A stretch of 64,000 bases of DNA from CAVYPR01 sp963770505 (GTDB taxonomy: Bacteria > Actinomycetota > Acidimicrobiia > Acidimicrobiales > RAAP-2): the NCBI GenBank assembly GCA_963770505.1, contig CAVYPR010000001.1, forward strand, positions 1,116,001 through 1,180,000. The letters are read 5' to 3'. The notes below the pieces were generated by a model. The model was not told where the DNA came from, did no database searches, and worked only from the letters and a program-made list of their open reading frames with translations. Shown here piece after piece: positions 16,789 to 25,061 of the stretch. Positions within the stretch are counted from its first letter, which is position 1; every line of letters starts with the position of its first letter. The translations under genes and the position numbers were made by a program.

Positions 16789-17432
16789 CGAAGCTTGGCC
16801 AGCCCCTCGTTCAGCTGCAGCACGTTGATGTAGGTCGAGCCCAGGAAGCCGAGTTGCTCGCCCTGGGTCTCACGGGAGATGAGGGCCCGCAGGGCCGACG
16901 GGGAGATCCCGGTGGCCGTGGCAACCATGGGGATCTGGACGATGGCGTCCTGGGGGGTGATGTCGGGGTCCAGGCCGCTGCCCGAGGTGGTCACCAGATC
17001 CGGCGTGGGGTCCACCCCCCTCGCGTGCCAGTAGGCGACGAGTGTCTTGACGTTGTCGAGCAGCGTCTCTGAGCGCGGGCCGAGGTTGGTGGCCGAGGAC
17101 TCGCCGGGGTTCAGTGTCCCGGGGTGGCCGGGGATGTTGTTCGCCTCGAGCGGGTTGTCCCCCCCGGCGGCGACCGGCTTCAACGAGCCGGCGTACGGGC
17201 CGAGGGCGTCGGGGCGGCCCTGGAACACGCAGCTGCCCAGCGGATGCCCCGGGCACTTGGTGAGCGACCAGTTCTGGCCGATGAGCGTCGAGCCGTTGGT
17301 GGTGATCGACCCGTCGGCCTGGTGCTTGAACAGGACCTGGGCGACTCCGGTGCCGGCGAAGGCGTAGACGAAGCCGAAGAAGACCGTCATGACCAGGAGC
17401 GAGATGACGGAACGGCGGATGTGGTCGAGCAT
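16785..17432 (-). CDS. kdpC: Potassium-transporting ATPase subunit C
   Basis: KdpC is the small subunit that stabilises the KdpFABC pump. Here it has 215 residues, with one N-terminal membrane helix (SVISLLVMTVFFGFVYAF), the GSTLIGQNW motif, the ASGSGLDPDIT-like TTSGSGLDPDITPQDA motif and a C-terminal VLQLNEGLAKL close to the usual NVLxLNLAL. It is slightly longer than enterobacterial KdpC. ATG 17432 has GGAG eight to nine bases upstream and follows the kdpB stop by 13 bases. It overlaps the following OB-fold gene by four bases. Confidence 0.96.
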   Translation of the reverse strand: MLDHIRRSVISLLVMTVFFGFVYAFAGTGVAQVLFKHQADGSITTNGSTLIGQNWSLTKCPGHPLGSCVFQGRPDALGPYAGSLKPVAAGGDNPLEANNIPGHPGTLNPGESSATNLGPRSETLLDNVKTLVAYWHARGVDPTPDLVTTSGSGLDPDITPQDAIVQIPMVATATGISPSALRALISRETQGEQLGFLGSTYINVLQLNEGLAKLR

Positions 17433-17445
17433 CAGGGGGTCTCCA

Positions 17446-19524
17446 TCAGTAGGCGTGGAGGGCGGTGAGGATGACGTCGATGAGCTTGATCCCGATGAAC
17501 GGCACGATGATCCCGCCCACGCCGTAGATCCAGACGTTGCGGCGCAGGATGGCCGCCGCACTGAGCGCGCGGAACTTCACCCCTCGCAGGGCGAGCGGGA
17601 TGAGGGCCACGATCACCAACGCGTTGAAGATGACGGCCGAGAGCACCGCGCTCTCGGGGCTGTGCAGCTTCATGACGTTGAGCGTGTTGAGCTGGGGGTA
17701 GGTGGCAATGAACAGGGCCGGGATGATGGCGAAGTACTTGGCCACGTCGTTGGCGATCGAGAACGTCGTCAGCGAACCGCGGGTGATGAGCAGCTGCTTG
17801 CCGATCTCGACGACGTCGATGAGCTTGGTGGGGTTGGAGTCGAGGTCGACCATGTTGCCGGCCTCTTTGGCGGCCGTGGTCCCCGTGTTCATGGCCACGC
17901 CCACGTCCGCCTGGGCCAGGGCCGGGGCGTCGTTGGTCCCGTCGCCGGTCATGGCCACGAGCTTCCCGCCCTCCTGCTCGGACTTGATCAGCTCCATCTT
18001 GGTCTCGGGCGTCGCCTCGGCCAGGAAGTCGTCGACCCCCGCCTCCTGGGCGATGGCCGCCGCGGTGAGCGGGTTGTCCCCAGTGATCATGACGGTGCGG
18101 ATGCCCATGGCCCGCATCTCGGCGAACCGCTCCTGGATGCCCTGCTTCACCACGTCCTTCAGCTCGATGACGCCGAGGATCTCGGGGCCGTCGGCCACGG
18201 TGAGCGGGGTGGAGCCGGCCCGGGCGATGCGGTCGACGATCTCGTCGAGGCCGGCCGGGGGGGTGCCTCCCTGCTCGGTGGCCCAGGTCTTCACGGCCTC
18301 GGCCGCGCCCTTCCTGATCTGGCGGTTGCCGACATCGAGCCCCGACATCCGGGTGTGGGCGGAAAAGGGAACGAAGGAGTGCTCCCCGGTCAGCTCGCGC
18401 TCGCGGATGCCGAACCGTTCCTTGGCCAGGACCACGATCGATCGGCCCTCGGGGGTCTCGTCGGCCAACGAGGCCAGCTGGGCGGCGTCGGCCACCTCCT
18501 GCTCGGTGTGGCCCGAGGCCGGGTAGAAGGCCGACGCCATGCGGTTGCCCAGCGTGATGGTGCCGGTCTTGTCCAAGAGGAGGGTCTGGACGTCGCCGGC
18601 CGCCTCCACCGCCCGGCCGCTCATGGCCAGCACGTTCTTCTGCACCAAGCGGTCCATGCCGGCGATCCCGATGGCCGAGAGCAGGGCCCCGATGGTCGTG
18701 GGGATCAGGCAGACCAGCAGCGAGACCAGGACGACCACCGACACCGTGGCGCCGGCGTAGTGGGCGAACGGCTGGAGGACCACCACCACGGGGATGAAGA
18801 CGATGGTCAGGACGGCCAAGAGGATCGTGAGGGCGATCTCGTTGGGGGTCTTCTGGCGGTTGGCCCCCTCGACGAGCGTGATCATCCGGTCCAGGAAGGT
18901 CTGGCCCTTCTCGGCGGTGATCTGGACCACGATGCGGTCGGACAGCACCTTGGTGCCTCCGGTGACGGCCGAGCGGTCGCCGCCCGACTCGCGGATGACC
19001 GGGGCCGACTCGCCGGTGATGGCCGACTCGTCGACCGAGGCCACGCCCTCGATGATCTCGCCATCCGAGGGGATGGCGTCGCCGGCCTCGCAGACCACGC
19101 AGTCGCCGCGGGTGAGCTCGGCCGCCGCCACCCGCTCCTCGGTGCCGTCGGGCCGCAGCCGGCGGGCCTCGGTCTCCGAGCGCATCCGGCGCAGGGTGTC
19201 GGCTTGAGCCTTGCCCCGCCCCTCGGCCATGGCCTCGGCGAAGTTGGCGAAGAGCACGGTGAGGAAAAGCCAGATGGTGATCGAGATGGTGAAGGTCCCC
19301 GGGTGGGCGATGGCCTCGAGGAGGACCACCACCGCCCCGATCAAGACCACGAACATGACCGGGTTCTTGATCTGGACCCGCGGGTCGAACTTGCGGAAGG
19401 CGTCGACGAGCGCCTGCCGCATGATCTGGCGGTCGAAGAGGCTCCGTGCCTCGGCTACGCCATGGGGGGCAGCCGAGTCACCCGTGGGGACGGTGGTGAT
19501 GGTGGGTGCGTTTGTCTGCATCAT
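17446..19524 (-). CDS. kdpB: Potassium-transporting P-type ATPase subunit B
   Basis: KdpB hydrolyses ATP to power uptake through KdpA. All P-type landmarks are present in 692 residues: ITGESAPV (actuator), LLLDKTGTITLGN with the phosphorylated Asp, KGAAEAVK (nucleotide binding), and MTGDGTNDAPALAQADVGVAMNTG split across the hinge, followed by MVDLDSNPTKLI, which is characteristic of KdpB. About seven membrane helices. ATG 19524 overlaps the kdpA stop by four bases (ATGA); ATG 19521 is one codon in. The conserved N-terminal FDPRVQIKNPVMFVV is intact. Confidence 0.97.
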   Translation of the reverse strand: MMQTNAPTITTVPTGDSAAPHGVAEARSLFDRQIMRQALVDAFRKFDPRVQIKNPVMFVVLIGAVVVLLEAIAHPGTFTISITIWLFLTVLFANFAEAMAEGRGKAQADTLRRMRSETEARRLRPDGTEERVAAAELTRGDCVVCEAGDAIPSDGEIIEGVASVDESAITGESAPVIRESGGDRSAVTGGTKVLSDRIVVQITAEKGQTFLDRMITLVEGANRQKTPNEIALTILLAVLTIVFIPVVVVLQPFAHYAGATVSVVVLVSLLVCLIPTTIGALLSAIGIAGMDRLVQKNVLAMSGRAVEAAGDVQTLLLDKTGTITLGNRMASAFYPASGHTEQEVADAAQLASLADETPEGRSIVVLAKERFGIRERELTGEHSFVPFSAHTRMSGLDVGNRQIRKGAAEAVKTWATEQGGTPPAGLDEIVDRIARAGSTPLTVADGPEILGVIELKDVVKQGIQERFAEMRAMGIRTVMITGDNPLTAAAIAQEAGVDDFLAEATPETKMELIKSEQEGGKLVAMTGDGTNDAPALAQADVGVAMNTGTTAAKEAGNMVDLDSNPTKLIDVVEIGKQLLITRGSLTTFSIANDVAKYFAIIPALFIATYPQLNTLNVMKLHSPESAVLSAVIFNALVIVALIPLALRGVKFRALSAAAILRRNVWIYGVGGIIVPFIGIKLIDVILTALHAY

Positions 19525-21212
19525 CCGAAGAACTGTCCGTGGCTGAGCTGCTCGACGATCGGGCCGAGAGCGACGGCGGGGAAGAAGGTGAGGCCACCGA
19601 CGATGAGGATCACCCCGATGGTCAAGCCGACGAACATGCCGTTGTCGGTCCTAAACGTCCCGAGCGACGCCGGCACCACGTTCTTGGCGGCCAGTGACCC
19701 TCCGAGGGCCAGGGCTGGGATCATGATGCCGAACCGGCCGAGCAGCATGTCGATGGATCCGATGACGTTGTAGAAGGCGGTGTTGCCGGTCAGACCGGCC
19801 ATGGCCGAGCCGTTGTTGTTGCCCTGCGACGTGAGGGCGTAGAGGATCTCGCTGAACCCGTGGGGTCCGGCATTGAGTGGTCCCGCGCGTCCGGCATGGA
19901 GGGACACCGCGATACCGGTCAGGATGAGGACGGTGATCGGCATCACCAGGACGGCCAGTCCGGCCAGCTTCACCTCCCTCGCCTGGATCTTCTTGCCCAG
20001 GTACTCCGGCGTTCGCCCGATCATCAAACCCCCGATGAACACGGCGATCAGGGCCATGAGCAAGATCGTGTACAACCCGCTTCCGGTTCCCCCAGGCGTG
20101 ACCTCGCCCAGCATCATGCCGGAGAGCGGGCCGAACCCGCCCATGGGGTTGTAGGAGTCGGTGGCGCTGTCGACGGCCCCGTCGGAGGTCTGCGTCATCG
20201 ACACGTTGAACAGGGCGCTCGTGGGGATGCCGAAGCGGACCTCCTTGCCCTCGGTGTTGCCCACCGCCGAATGCACGCCGGCGGTTGCCACGGCCGGGTT
20301 GTTCTGGTGCTCGGCGTAGGCGGTGAACCCGACCCACACCCCGAAGATGAGCACCATGGCAACGAGGAGAGCGGCACCGTGCCGGATGCTCTTGACCATC
20401 TTGCCGAAGGTGTAGGTGAGCGCGAACGGGATGGACAGGGTGAGCCAGATGTAGAGGAGGTTCGTGAGCCCCGTCGGGTTCTCGAAGGGGTGGGCCAGGT
20501 CGACGTTGAAGAAACCGCCCCCGTTGGTCCCCAGCTGCATGATGGAGCCCATGAACCCCGCGGGTCCCAGGGCGATGGTCTGCCTCACGCCGTTGAGCGA
20601 GTCGTGGATGCTCACCGGCCCGGACAAGGTCTGCACGGCGCCCTGTCCCACCACGATGATGCCGGCGACGAAGGCGATCGGGAGGAGGATGTAGAGCATG
20701 CAGCGGGTGATGTCCACCCAGAAATTGCCGATGGTGGGAGAGTTCCGGCGAGCAAAACCCCGTACCACGGCGATCGCCACGGCGATGCCGACGGCTGCAC
20801 TCACGAACTGCTCGACCGTGAGCACGCCGATCTGGGAGAAGTACGACATGGCGGTCTCGCCGCCGTAGTTCTGCCAGTTGGTGTTGGTGAGGAAGGAGAC
20901 CGACGTGTTCCACGAGAGCGCGGGGCCGACGGCGCCGAAATGCTGGGGGTTGAGCGGTAGCGACCCTTGGATCCTGAGCAGCAGGTACCCGAAGGCGACG
21001 AACACGCCGGAGAAGACCACCAGCGAGCCGGCGTAGCGCTGCCAGGACTGCTCCTGCTCGGGGCTCGTCCTGAGCAGCCGGTAGAAGGGGCGCTCGGCCC
21101 AGGCCAGGAAATGCACCCGCCCGTCGAAGACGCTGGCCATGTACGAGCCCAGGTACCGCCAGGTGATTCCCAGCAGGATGACCAGGACCACAATGGTCCA
21201 GAAGAAACCCAT
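19521..21212 (-). CDS. kdpA: Potassium-transporting ATPase channel subunit A
   Basis: KdpA forms the potassium-selective channel. The 563-residue protein has about ten membrane segments, the selectivity-loop signatures FLTNTNWQNYGGE, LGTNGGGFF and LTSQGNNNGSAMAG, and the conserved NPMGGFGPLSGMMLGEVTPGG region. ATG 21212 shares its A with the kdpF stop (TGATG), which settles the start over GTG 21221 because the latter lies inside kdpF. It ends in a four-base overlap with kdpB. Confidence 0.97.
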   Translation of the reverse strand: MGFFWTIVVLVILLGITWRYLGSYMASVFDGRVHFLAWAERPFYRLLRTSPEQEQSWQRYAGSLVVFSGVFVAFGYLLLRIQGSLPLNPQHFGAVGPALSWNTSVSFLTNTNWQNYGGETAMSYFSQIGVLTVEQFVSAAVGIAVAIAVVRGFARRNSPTIGNFWVDITRCMLYILLPIAFVAGIIVVGQGAVQTLSGPVSIHDSLNGVRQTIALGPAGFMGSIMQLGTNGGGFFNVDLAHPFENPTGLTNLLYIWLTLSIPFALTYTFGKMVKSIRHGAALLVAMVLIFGVWVGFTAYAEHQNNPAVATAGVHSAVGNTEGKEVRFGIPTSALFNVSMTQTSDGAVDSATDSYNPMGGFGPLSGMMLGEVTPGGTGSGLYTILLMALIAVFIGGLMIGRTPEYLGKKIQAREVKLAGLAVLVMPITVLILTGIAVSLHAGRAGPLNAGPHGFSEILYALTSQGNNNGSAMAGLTGNTAFYNVIGSIDMLLGRFGIMIPALALGGSLAAKNVVPASLGTFRTDNGMFVGLTIGVILIVGGLTFFPAVALGPIVEQLSHGQFFG

Positions 21213-21301
21213 CAGAACCACTCAGGCTTGAACATGGCCACGCCGAGGTAGATGAAGACCACGACGGAGACGGCGAGCAGGATCCCTTGTACGACGCTCA
21301 C
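21212..21301 (-). CDS. kdpF: KdpF small subunit (29 aa)
   Basis: A 29-residue single-helix protein reading VSVVQGILLAVSVVV then FIYLGVAMFKPEWF and stop. This matches KdpF, the lipid-like peptide that stabilises the pump: a hydrophobic helix followed by a short basic/aromatic tail with P-E-[RK/W]-F. It starts at GTG 21301, overlapping the preceding small gene by four bases (GTGA), and ends in a TGATG overlap with kdpA. It is easily missed by gene callers because of its size. Confidence 0.88.
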   Translation of the reverse strand: MSVVQGILLAVSVVVFIYLGVAMFKPEWF

Positions 21302-21381
21302 ACCCGCTCCAGCGCCCAGATCAGCCCGAGGAAGCCGGCGATGAATCCGATCGTCCCGAGCACCACCAAGAAGTCAGCCAT
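21298..21381 (-). CDS. 27-aa membrane peptide leading the kdp operon
   Basis: ATG 21381 opens a 27-codon frame, MADFLVVLGTIGFIAG then FLGLIWALERV, with one membrane helix and a charged end. Its stop overlaps the kdpF start by four bases, so it is part of the same chain of overlapping genes. Similar unnamed peptides of 25-30 residues sit in front of kdpF in other actinobacteria, from my recollection of such loci. Function unknown. It could be an extra pump subunit or a leader peptide. No clear ribosome binding site precedes it. Confidence 0.7.
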   Translation of the reverse strand: MADFLVVLGTIGFIAGFLGLIWALERV

Positions 21382-21435
21382 GGCGACAGTGTGCGTCGTG
21401 GGACGTCAACGCGAGATCGACGGCGCATGTCCACG

Positions 21436-21454
21436 CGTAAACGATTCGTAAACG
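21436..21454. promoter_or_regulatory. Direct repeat CGTAAACG x2, candidate KdpE operator
   Basis: CGTAAACG occurs at 21436-21443 and 21447-21454, exactly 11 bp apart, 55-73 bases upstream of the first kdp gene. OmpR-family regulators usually bind such head-to-tail repeats as dimers. It lies between the kdp operon and a divergent gene pair. The assignment to KdpE is inference. Confidence 0.45.
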
Positions 21455-21470
21455 CCGCCACCGGTGCCCG

Positions 21471-21476
21471 TAGGCT
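21471..21476 (+). promoter_or_regulatory. Putative -10 element before an ATC-start gene
   Basis: TAGGCT ends six bases before ATC 21483. The spacing is the same as for the other leaderless genes in this window, but no ATG, GTG or TTG is present at that point. Confidence 0.4.
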
Positions 21477-21482
21477 GCGGGG

Positions 21483-21953
21483 ATCCGACGTCCACGGATC
21501 CTTCCCACCATCGCCGTCGGCGCCCTGGCGGCCTTCGCTGCATGGGAGGGGTATCAGGGCCGGGACAGCCCGGCCGCCCACTGGAGCGTGGGCGCCACCA
21601 TCGTGGCCGTGGCCGTGGCCACGCTCGTGGCGGGACGGGGCCGCCAGCGCGCCACCACCGGTGCCTGGCTCACCGACGCGGGGCGCGCCGCCGTCGGCTG
21701 GCGCGCCCGGCCCGGTTACGCCGCCGGGGTCGCCGTGTGGGCGGTGCTGCTGGTTGCCGTCGTCGGCTGGGACCTGAACAGCTTCGCCCACCAGGCCCAC
21801 GACCTCCCCACCCTCAGCTACCTCGTCGGGCGGGCCACCCGCTTCACCTGGGGCCGGGCCCTGGTCTTCGCCGCCTGGCTGGCGGCCGGGGTGGGGATCG
21901 CCGCGGGCTGCCTGGCCGCCCGGAGCGCTCGCCGCACCGGTGCGGGCCGGTGA
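21483..21953 (+). CDS. Small membrane protein, unrecognised; start probably ATC
   Basis: The frame is closed by a stop at 21471, and its first usual start codon (GTG 21588) lies 105 bases downstream. Translation from ATC 21483 gives 156 residues with a first hydrophobic stretch (ILPTIAVGALAAFAAWEGY) that the GTG start would remove; residues before and after fit a three- or four-helix membrane protein (helices also near AGVAVWAVLLVAVVGW and ALVFAAWLAAGVGIAA). A TAGGCT hexamer six bases before the ATC supports this start. It overlaps the following small membrane gene by four bases. Function unknown; the pair lies opposite the kdp operon across the candidate KdpE site. Confidence 0.6.
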   Translation: MRRPRILPTIAVGALAAFAAWEGYQGRDSPAAHWSVGATIVAVAVATLVAGRGRQRATTGAWLTDAGRAAVGWRARPGYAAGVAVWAVLLVAVVGWDLNSFAHQAHDLPTLSYLVGRATRFTWGRALVFAAWLAAGVGIAAGCLAARSARRTGAGR

Positions 21954-22159
21954 GCGCGGTGGTGGTCGGCGGCGTGGTCTGGGCCGTCGTGGCCGCGGCG
22001 GTGGTGGGGTGGCTGGTGTTCACCCAGGTAGCCGGGCCCCACCGGCTCCCCGGGGTGTCCGACGTCGTGCGCTGGTTCCTGCGGTGCTGGCTGGGCCGGC
22101 TGCTCCTCCTCGCCGCCTGGGCCGGGGCGGGCTGGCACGTCTTCTGTCAGCGACCGTGA
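21950..22159 (+). CDS. Small membrane protein resembling DUF6186
   Basis: GTG 21950 overlaps the previous stop by four bases (GTGA). The 69 residues contain an N-terminal helix (VVVGGVVWAVVAAAVVGWLV), a polar middle (PHRLPGVSDVVRWFLRCW) and a second helix ending GWHVFCQRP. This resembles the small actinobacterial DUF6186 proteins (two helices around a loop with a conserved Arg and a C-terminal W-H-F), a match made from memory. Function unknown. It belongs with the preceding membrane gene. Confidence 0.6.
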   Translation: MSAVVVGGVVWAVVAAAVVGWLVFTQVAGPHRLPGVSDVVRWFLRCWLGRLLLLAAWAGAGWHVFCQRP

Positions 22160-22164
22160 GCCGG

Positions 22165-22170
22165 TAGCGT
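22165..22170 (+). promoter_or_regulatory. Putative -10 element, leaderless gene at 22177
   Basis: TAGCGT ends six bases before GTG 22177 with no ribosome binding site between. It supports GTG 22177 as the start. Confidence 0.45.
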
Positions 22171-22176
22171 CGGTGC

Positions 22177-23301
22177 GTGTCAGGCTCCGCTCGCCCATGG
22201 ATGGCGCGCGCCGCGGCGGCGGTCGTGGCCGTGACGGTCGTGACGGCGCCGGTGGCGGCCGTGTCGTCGGCGGCCGCGGCAGGGCTCTCGCCCGCGCAGC
22301 TGGCGGACGGGGCCGACCACGCCTGCATCGTGGGTGACGGGGCGGCCCGGGTGGACTGGTCGGCCCTCACCAACCCGGTTCTCTCCTACCCCCTCGCCGG
22401 CGCCAAGGACGAGGCCATCGTCTGGTCCGGCGGCCGCTGGCACATGCTCTTCAGCTACCTCACCCACGACCCCACTGCCCCCGGGGGTGTCCGGTGGGAC
22501 ATCGCCACGGCCACCTCGGCCGACCTCACCCACTGGTCCGCCCCCGAGCCGTGGCCGCGCCAGGCCGGGGCGCTGGGCGTGGCCTCCCCCGACGTCGTGC
22601 GCACACCGGCCGGGCGGTTCGTCGTGACCTACCAGTCCAACCCCTCGGGGTCCGGCCAGGACAAGCTCTTCTACCGGACCTCCGCCGACCTCGAGCACTT
22701 CTCCGCCGCCCGCCCCCTGGCCCCGGCGCTGGCCCCGGGGGCGGGCGACCGCCAGATCGACGCCGCCCTGGCCTTCACCGGCCACGGGGTGATCCTCGGG
22801 TTCAAGGCGAGCTCGGAGAACGGCCCCCAGCACTTCGAGGTGGCCCGCTCGGCCAGCGGTTCGCTGGCCGGCCCGTGGACCCTCCTGGGTCGGCCCGACA
22901 TCACCCTCTACGACGACACCGTTGAGAACTACGAGTTCGTGAGCGTCGCCGGGCACTGGGACCTCCTGGCCACCTCCAACGAGCTCGACCAACCCTGGCT
23001 CTTCCGGCTCGACGGCGACCCGGCCACCGCGGCCAGCTGGCTGCACTGGTCCACAGGGCGCGAGCTCCAGGTCCCGGCCGAGCCCTGGGACAGCGGCCAG
23101 GGGCTGACCGGCGTCGACTACGAGCGCGACAACTCGGCCTTCCTCTGCGACGCCCGATCGGTCGACGGCTACTACTACCTCCTCTACGCCGGCAGCGACG
23201 AGCTCTCCCAATTCGGGGGATGGGGCCACGCCGCCATCGGCATCGCCCGCAGCACCGACCTCGTCCACTGGCAGGTGCCCCCGGCCGGGCCGGCCTCGTG
23301 A
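22177..23301 (+). CDS. Secreted five-bladed propeller protein, GH43-like
   Basis: Signal peptide at residues 1-36 (MSGSARPWMARAAAAVVAVT... ending VSSAAAAG). The mature part has repeated propeller blades: DEAIVWSGGRWHMLFSYLT, GVASPDVVRTPAGRFVVTYQS, ENYEFVSVAGHWDLLATSN, and SVDGYYYLLYAGSDEL with IGIARSTDLVHW. These are typical of GH43/GH130/GH32-type proteins, but an unambiguous catalytic triad cannot be assigned by eye. It may bind or cleave glycans outside the cell. The stop overlaps the next gene's GTG by four bases. It is the second protein of this type in the window, after the one at its left edge. Confidence 0.7.
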   Translation: MSGSARPWMARAAAAVVAVTVVTAPVAAVSSAAAAGLSPAQLADGADHACIVGDGAARVDWSALTNPVLSYPLAGAKDEAIVWSGGRWHMLFSYLTHDPTAPGGVRWDIATATSADLTHWSAPEPWPRQAGALGVASPDVVRTPAGRFVVTYQSNPSGSGQDKLFYRTSADLEHFSAARPLAPALAPGAGDRQIDAALAFTGHGVILGFKASSENGPQHFEVARSASGSLAGPWTLLGRPDITLYDDTVENYEFVSVAGHWDLLATSNELDQPWLFRLDGDPATAASWLHWSTGRELQVPAEPWDSGQGLTGVDYERDNSAFLCDARSVDGYYYLLYAGSDELSQFGGWGHAAIGIARSTDLVHWQVPPAGPAS

Positions 23302-24428
23302 CACTCGACCAGGCCCGTTCGACGATGGTGGCGGCCATGGCCGCCGACGGGGTGACCGATCCCGCCGTGCTCGCCGCCATGGCGGCCGTGCCGCGGGAGG
23401 TCTTCGTCCCGCACTTCTGGGCGACCGGGCCGGGTGGCCGGGACTACGACCTCACCGGGGACCGCCCCGACCCTCCGGCCGTCCAGCTCGTCTACGACAT
23501 GGACCGCGCCCTGGCCGTCCGCTGGGACCCCGCCCACCCCGGCGACGCCACCAGCACCGCCTCGGCCCCCCGCCTGATGGCGTGGATGCTCGAGCTGCTC
23601 GACCTCCGCCCTGGGCTGCGCGTCCTGGAGGTCGGGACCGGCACCGGCTACAACGTGGCGCTGCTCGCCGAGATCGTGGGCGACCCCTCCCTGGTCACCT
23701 CGGTCGATATCGACGCCGGTCTGGTCGAGGCGGCCCGGGGGCGCCTGGAACATCTCGGCTACGGCGACGCCCGCCTGCTGGCCGGCGACGGTGCGGCCGG
23801 CGTGCCCGGGGCCGCGCCCTTCGACCGGGTGGTGGCCACCGTCGGCTGCGTCGACCTGGCCCCGCCGTGGCTCGACCAGCTCGCCCCGGGGGGGCTCGTC
23901 CTTGTCCCCCTCCAGCACGGCACGGTCCACCCGTTGGTGCGGGCCCGGCCCGACGGGCCGGGGCGGGCCGACGCCGAGCTGGTCGGGCGCTCGGGGTTCG
24001 TGGCCATCCGCGGCCGACAGGCCGAGCACTCACCGTGGGTGGCGCCGCGACCACCGGCGGCGGTGACCGGGCGCGCCCTGGTGGGGGCGATCGACATCGG
24101 TGAGCCCGCGCTGTGGGACCTCGGCTTCTACGTGGCCGTCTCCGACCGCCGGGCCGGGCCCCCGGCGAGCCTCGGTGACGGAACGGGGTCCGGGGCCGCG
24201 CTCACCGTGGGCGGCGAGGTCGCCTGGTACGGCCGGGCGGGCGAGGCGCTGCGCGACCGGCTGGTGGCCCTGGCCTACGAGTGGGACGGACTGGGCCGTC
24301 CGGCGGCCGAGGCGTTCGGGTGCCGCTTCAGCACGCCCTGCGGGCCGGGCGAGCTGGGCCGCAACGGTCCGGCCGAGTGGGTCGTCGACCGCGTCGACAA
24401 CCGCCAGACCCTCTCCCTCAGCCGTTGA
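23298..24428 (+). CDS. Protein-L-isoaspartate O-methyltransferase-like protein
   Basis: PIMT enzymes use S-adenosylmethionine to repair isoaspartate in damaged proteins. Here the N-terminal helices carry the family pattern (VLAAMAAVPREVFVP), the substrate loop TSTASAPRLMAWMLELL, and the SAM motif VLEVGTGTGYNVALLAEIVG, followed by SVDIDAGLVEAARGRL and the APGGLVLVPL strand. After the standard 210-residue domain there are about 160 extra residues that I do not recognise, giving 376 in all; such longer PIMT proteins are common in actinobacteria. GTG 23298 overlaps the previous stop. Its last 11 bases overlap the convergent TetR gene. Confidence 0.85.
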   Translation: MTLDQARSTMVAAMAADGVTDPAVLAAMAAVPREVFVPHFWATGPGGRDYDLTGDRPDPPAVQLVYDMDRALAVRWDPAHPGDATSTASAPRLMAWMLELLDLRPGLRVLEVGTGTGYNVALLAEIVGDPSLVTSVDIDAGLVEAARGRLEHLGYGDARLLAGDGAAGVPGAAPFDRVVATVGCVDLAPPWLDQLAPGGLVLVPLQHGTVHPLVRARPDGPGRADAELVGRSGFVAIRGRQAEHSPWVAPRPPAAVTGRALVGAIDIGEPALWDLGFYVAVSDRRAGPPASLGDGTGSGAALTVGGEVAWYGRAGEALRDRLVALAYEWDGLGRPAAEAFGCRFSTPCGPGELGRNGPAEWVVDRVDNRQTLSLSR

Positions 24429-24984
24429 CTCCGAGCAGGCGCAGCGCCCGGACCAGCGACTCCTCGATGTGCTCGGGCCCGGTGAGGTCCGACGCCCACG
24501 AGACCATCGAGGCGAACCAGACCTGCTGGACCACCTCGGCCGTCGCCCACTGCGGGTCCCCCGGCTCCCCGCCGGCCAAGGCCCTGGCCACCACCATGTG
24601 CATGCTGTCGTTGAACGACTGGAGCATCGGCGCCACGGCGTCCTGTCCGCAGGTGAGGGCGCGCACCATGGCGCGGCCCCGGGTCGGCGAGGCCACCAGC
24701 ATCTCGGTGAGGGGGGTGAGGGTGCGCAGCACCCGGCTGCGTGGCGTCCGGCCGGCCCCGCGCCCGCCCGACTGCTCGAGCACCCGGCCGGCCGTGCGGA
24801 TCATGGCGTCGAGCAGGAGGTACTCCTTGGAGGGGTAGTACTTGTACAAGGTGCGCGAGGAGATCCCGGTCTTGCCCGTGACATCGGTGATGTGCCACCC
24901 GTCGAAGCCCTGGGCGCCGGCCAGGTCCAGCACGACGGAGCGAAGGTGCTCGCGCTGCTCGTCGCTCAGAGGTTGCGATGCCAT
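24418..24984 (-). CDS. TetR-family transcriptional regulator
   Basis: The 188-residue protein has the N-terminal TetR helix-turn-helix (GWHITDVTGKTGISSRTLYKYYPSKEYLLLDAM in pieces; residues about 25-60), with the conserved L-Y-K-Y-Y-P-S-K end. The C-terminal ligand domain resembles the KstR/TetR_C-type group that controls lipid or steroid genes, though that is a guess. ATG 24984 follows a GGAGG about ten bases away. GTG 25002 would add six residues. TAGCGT on this strand at 25022-25017 may be its -10. The target could be the neighbouring disulfide reductase. Confidence 0.88.
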   Translation of the reverse strand: MASQPLSDEQREHLRSVVLDLAGAQGFDGWHITDVTGKTGISSRTLYKYYPSKEYLLLDAMIRTAGRVLEQSGGRGAGRTPRSRVLRTLTPLTEMLVASPTRGRAMVRALTCGQDAVAPMLQSFNDSMHMVVARALAGGEPGDPQWATAEVVQQVWFASMVSWASDLTGPEHIEESLVRALRLLGVNG

Positions 24985-25061
24985 CAGCGACCCCGCCTCC
25001 ACGCACGCACGCGGTCACGCTAGCGCGGGGTGCGCGCTGCGTCTCGTGGGACCCGAGCGCG

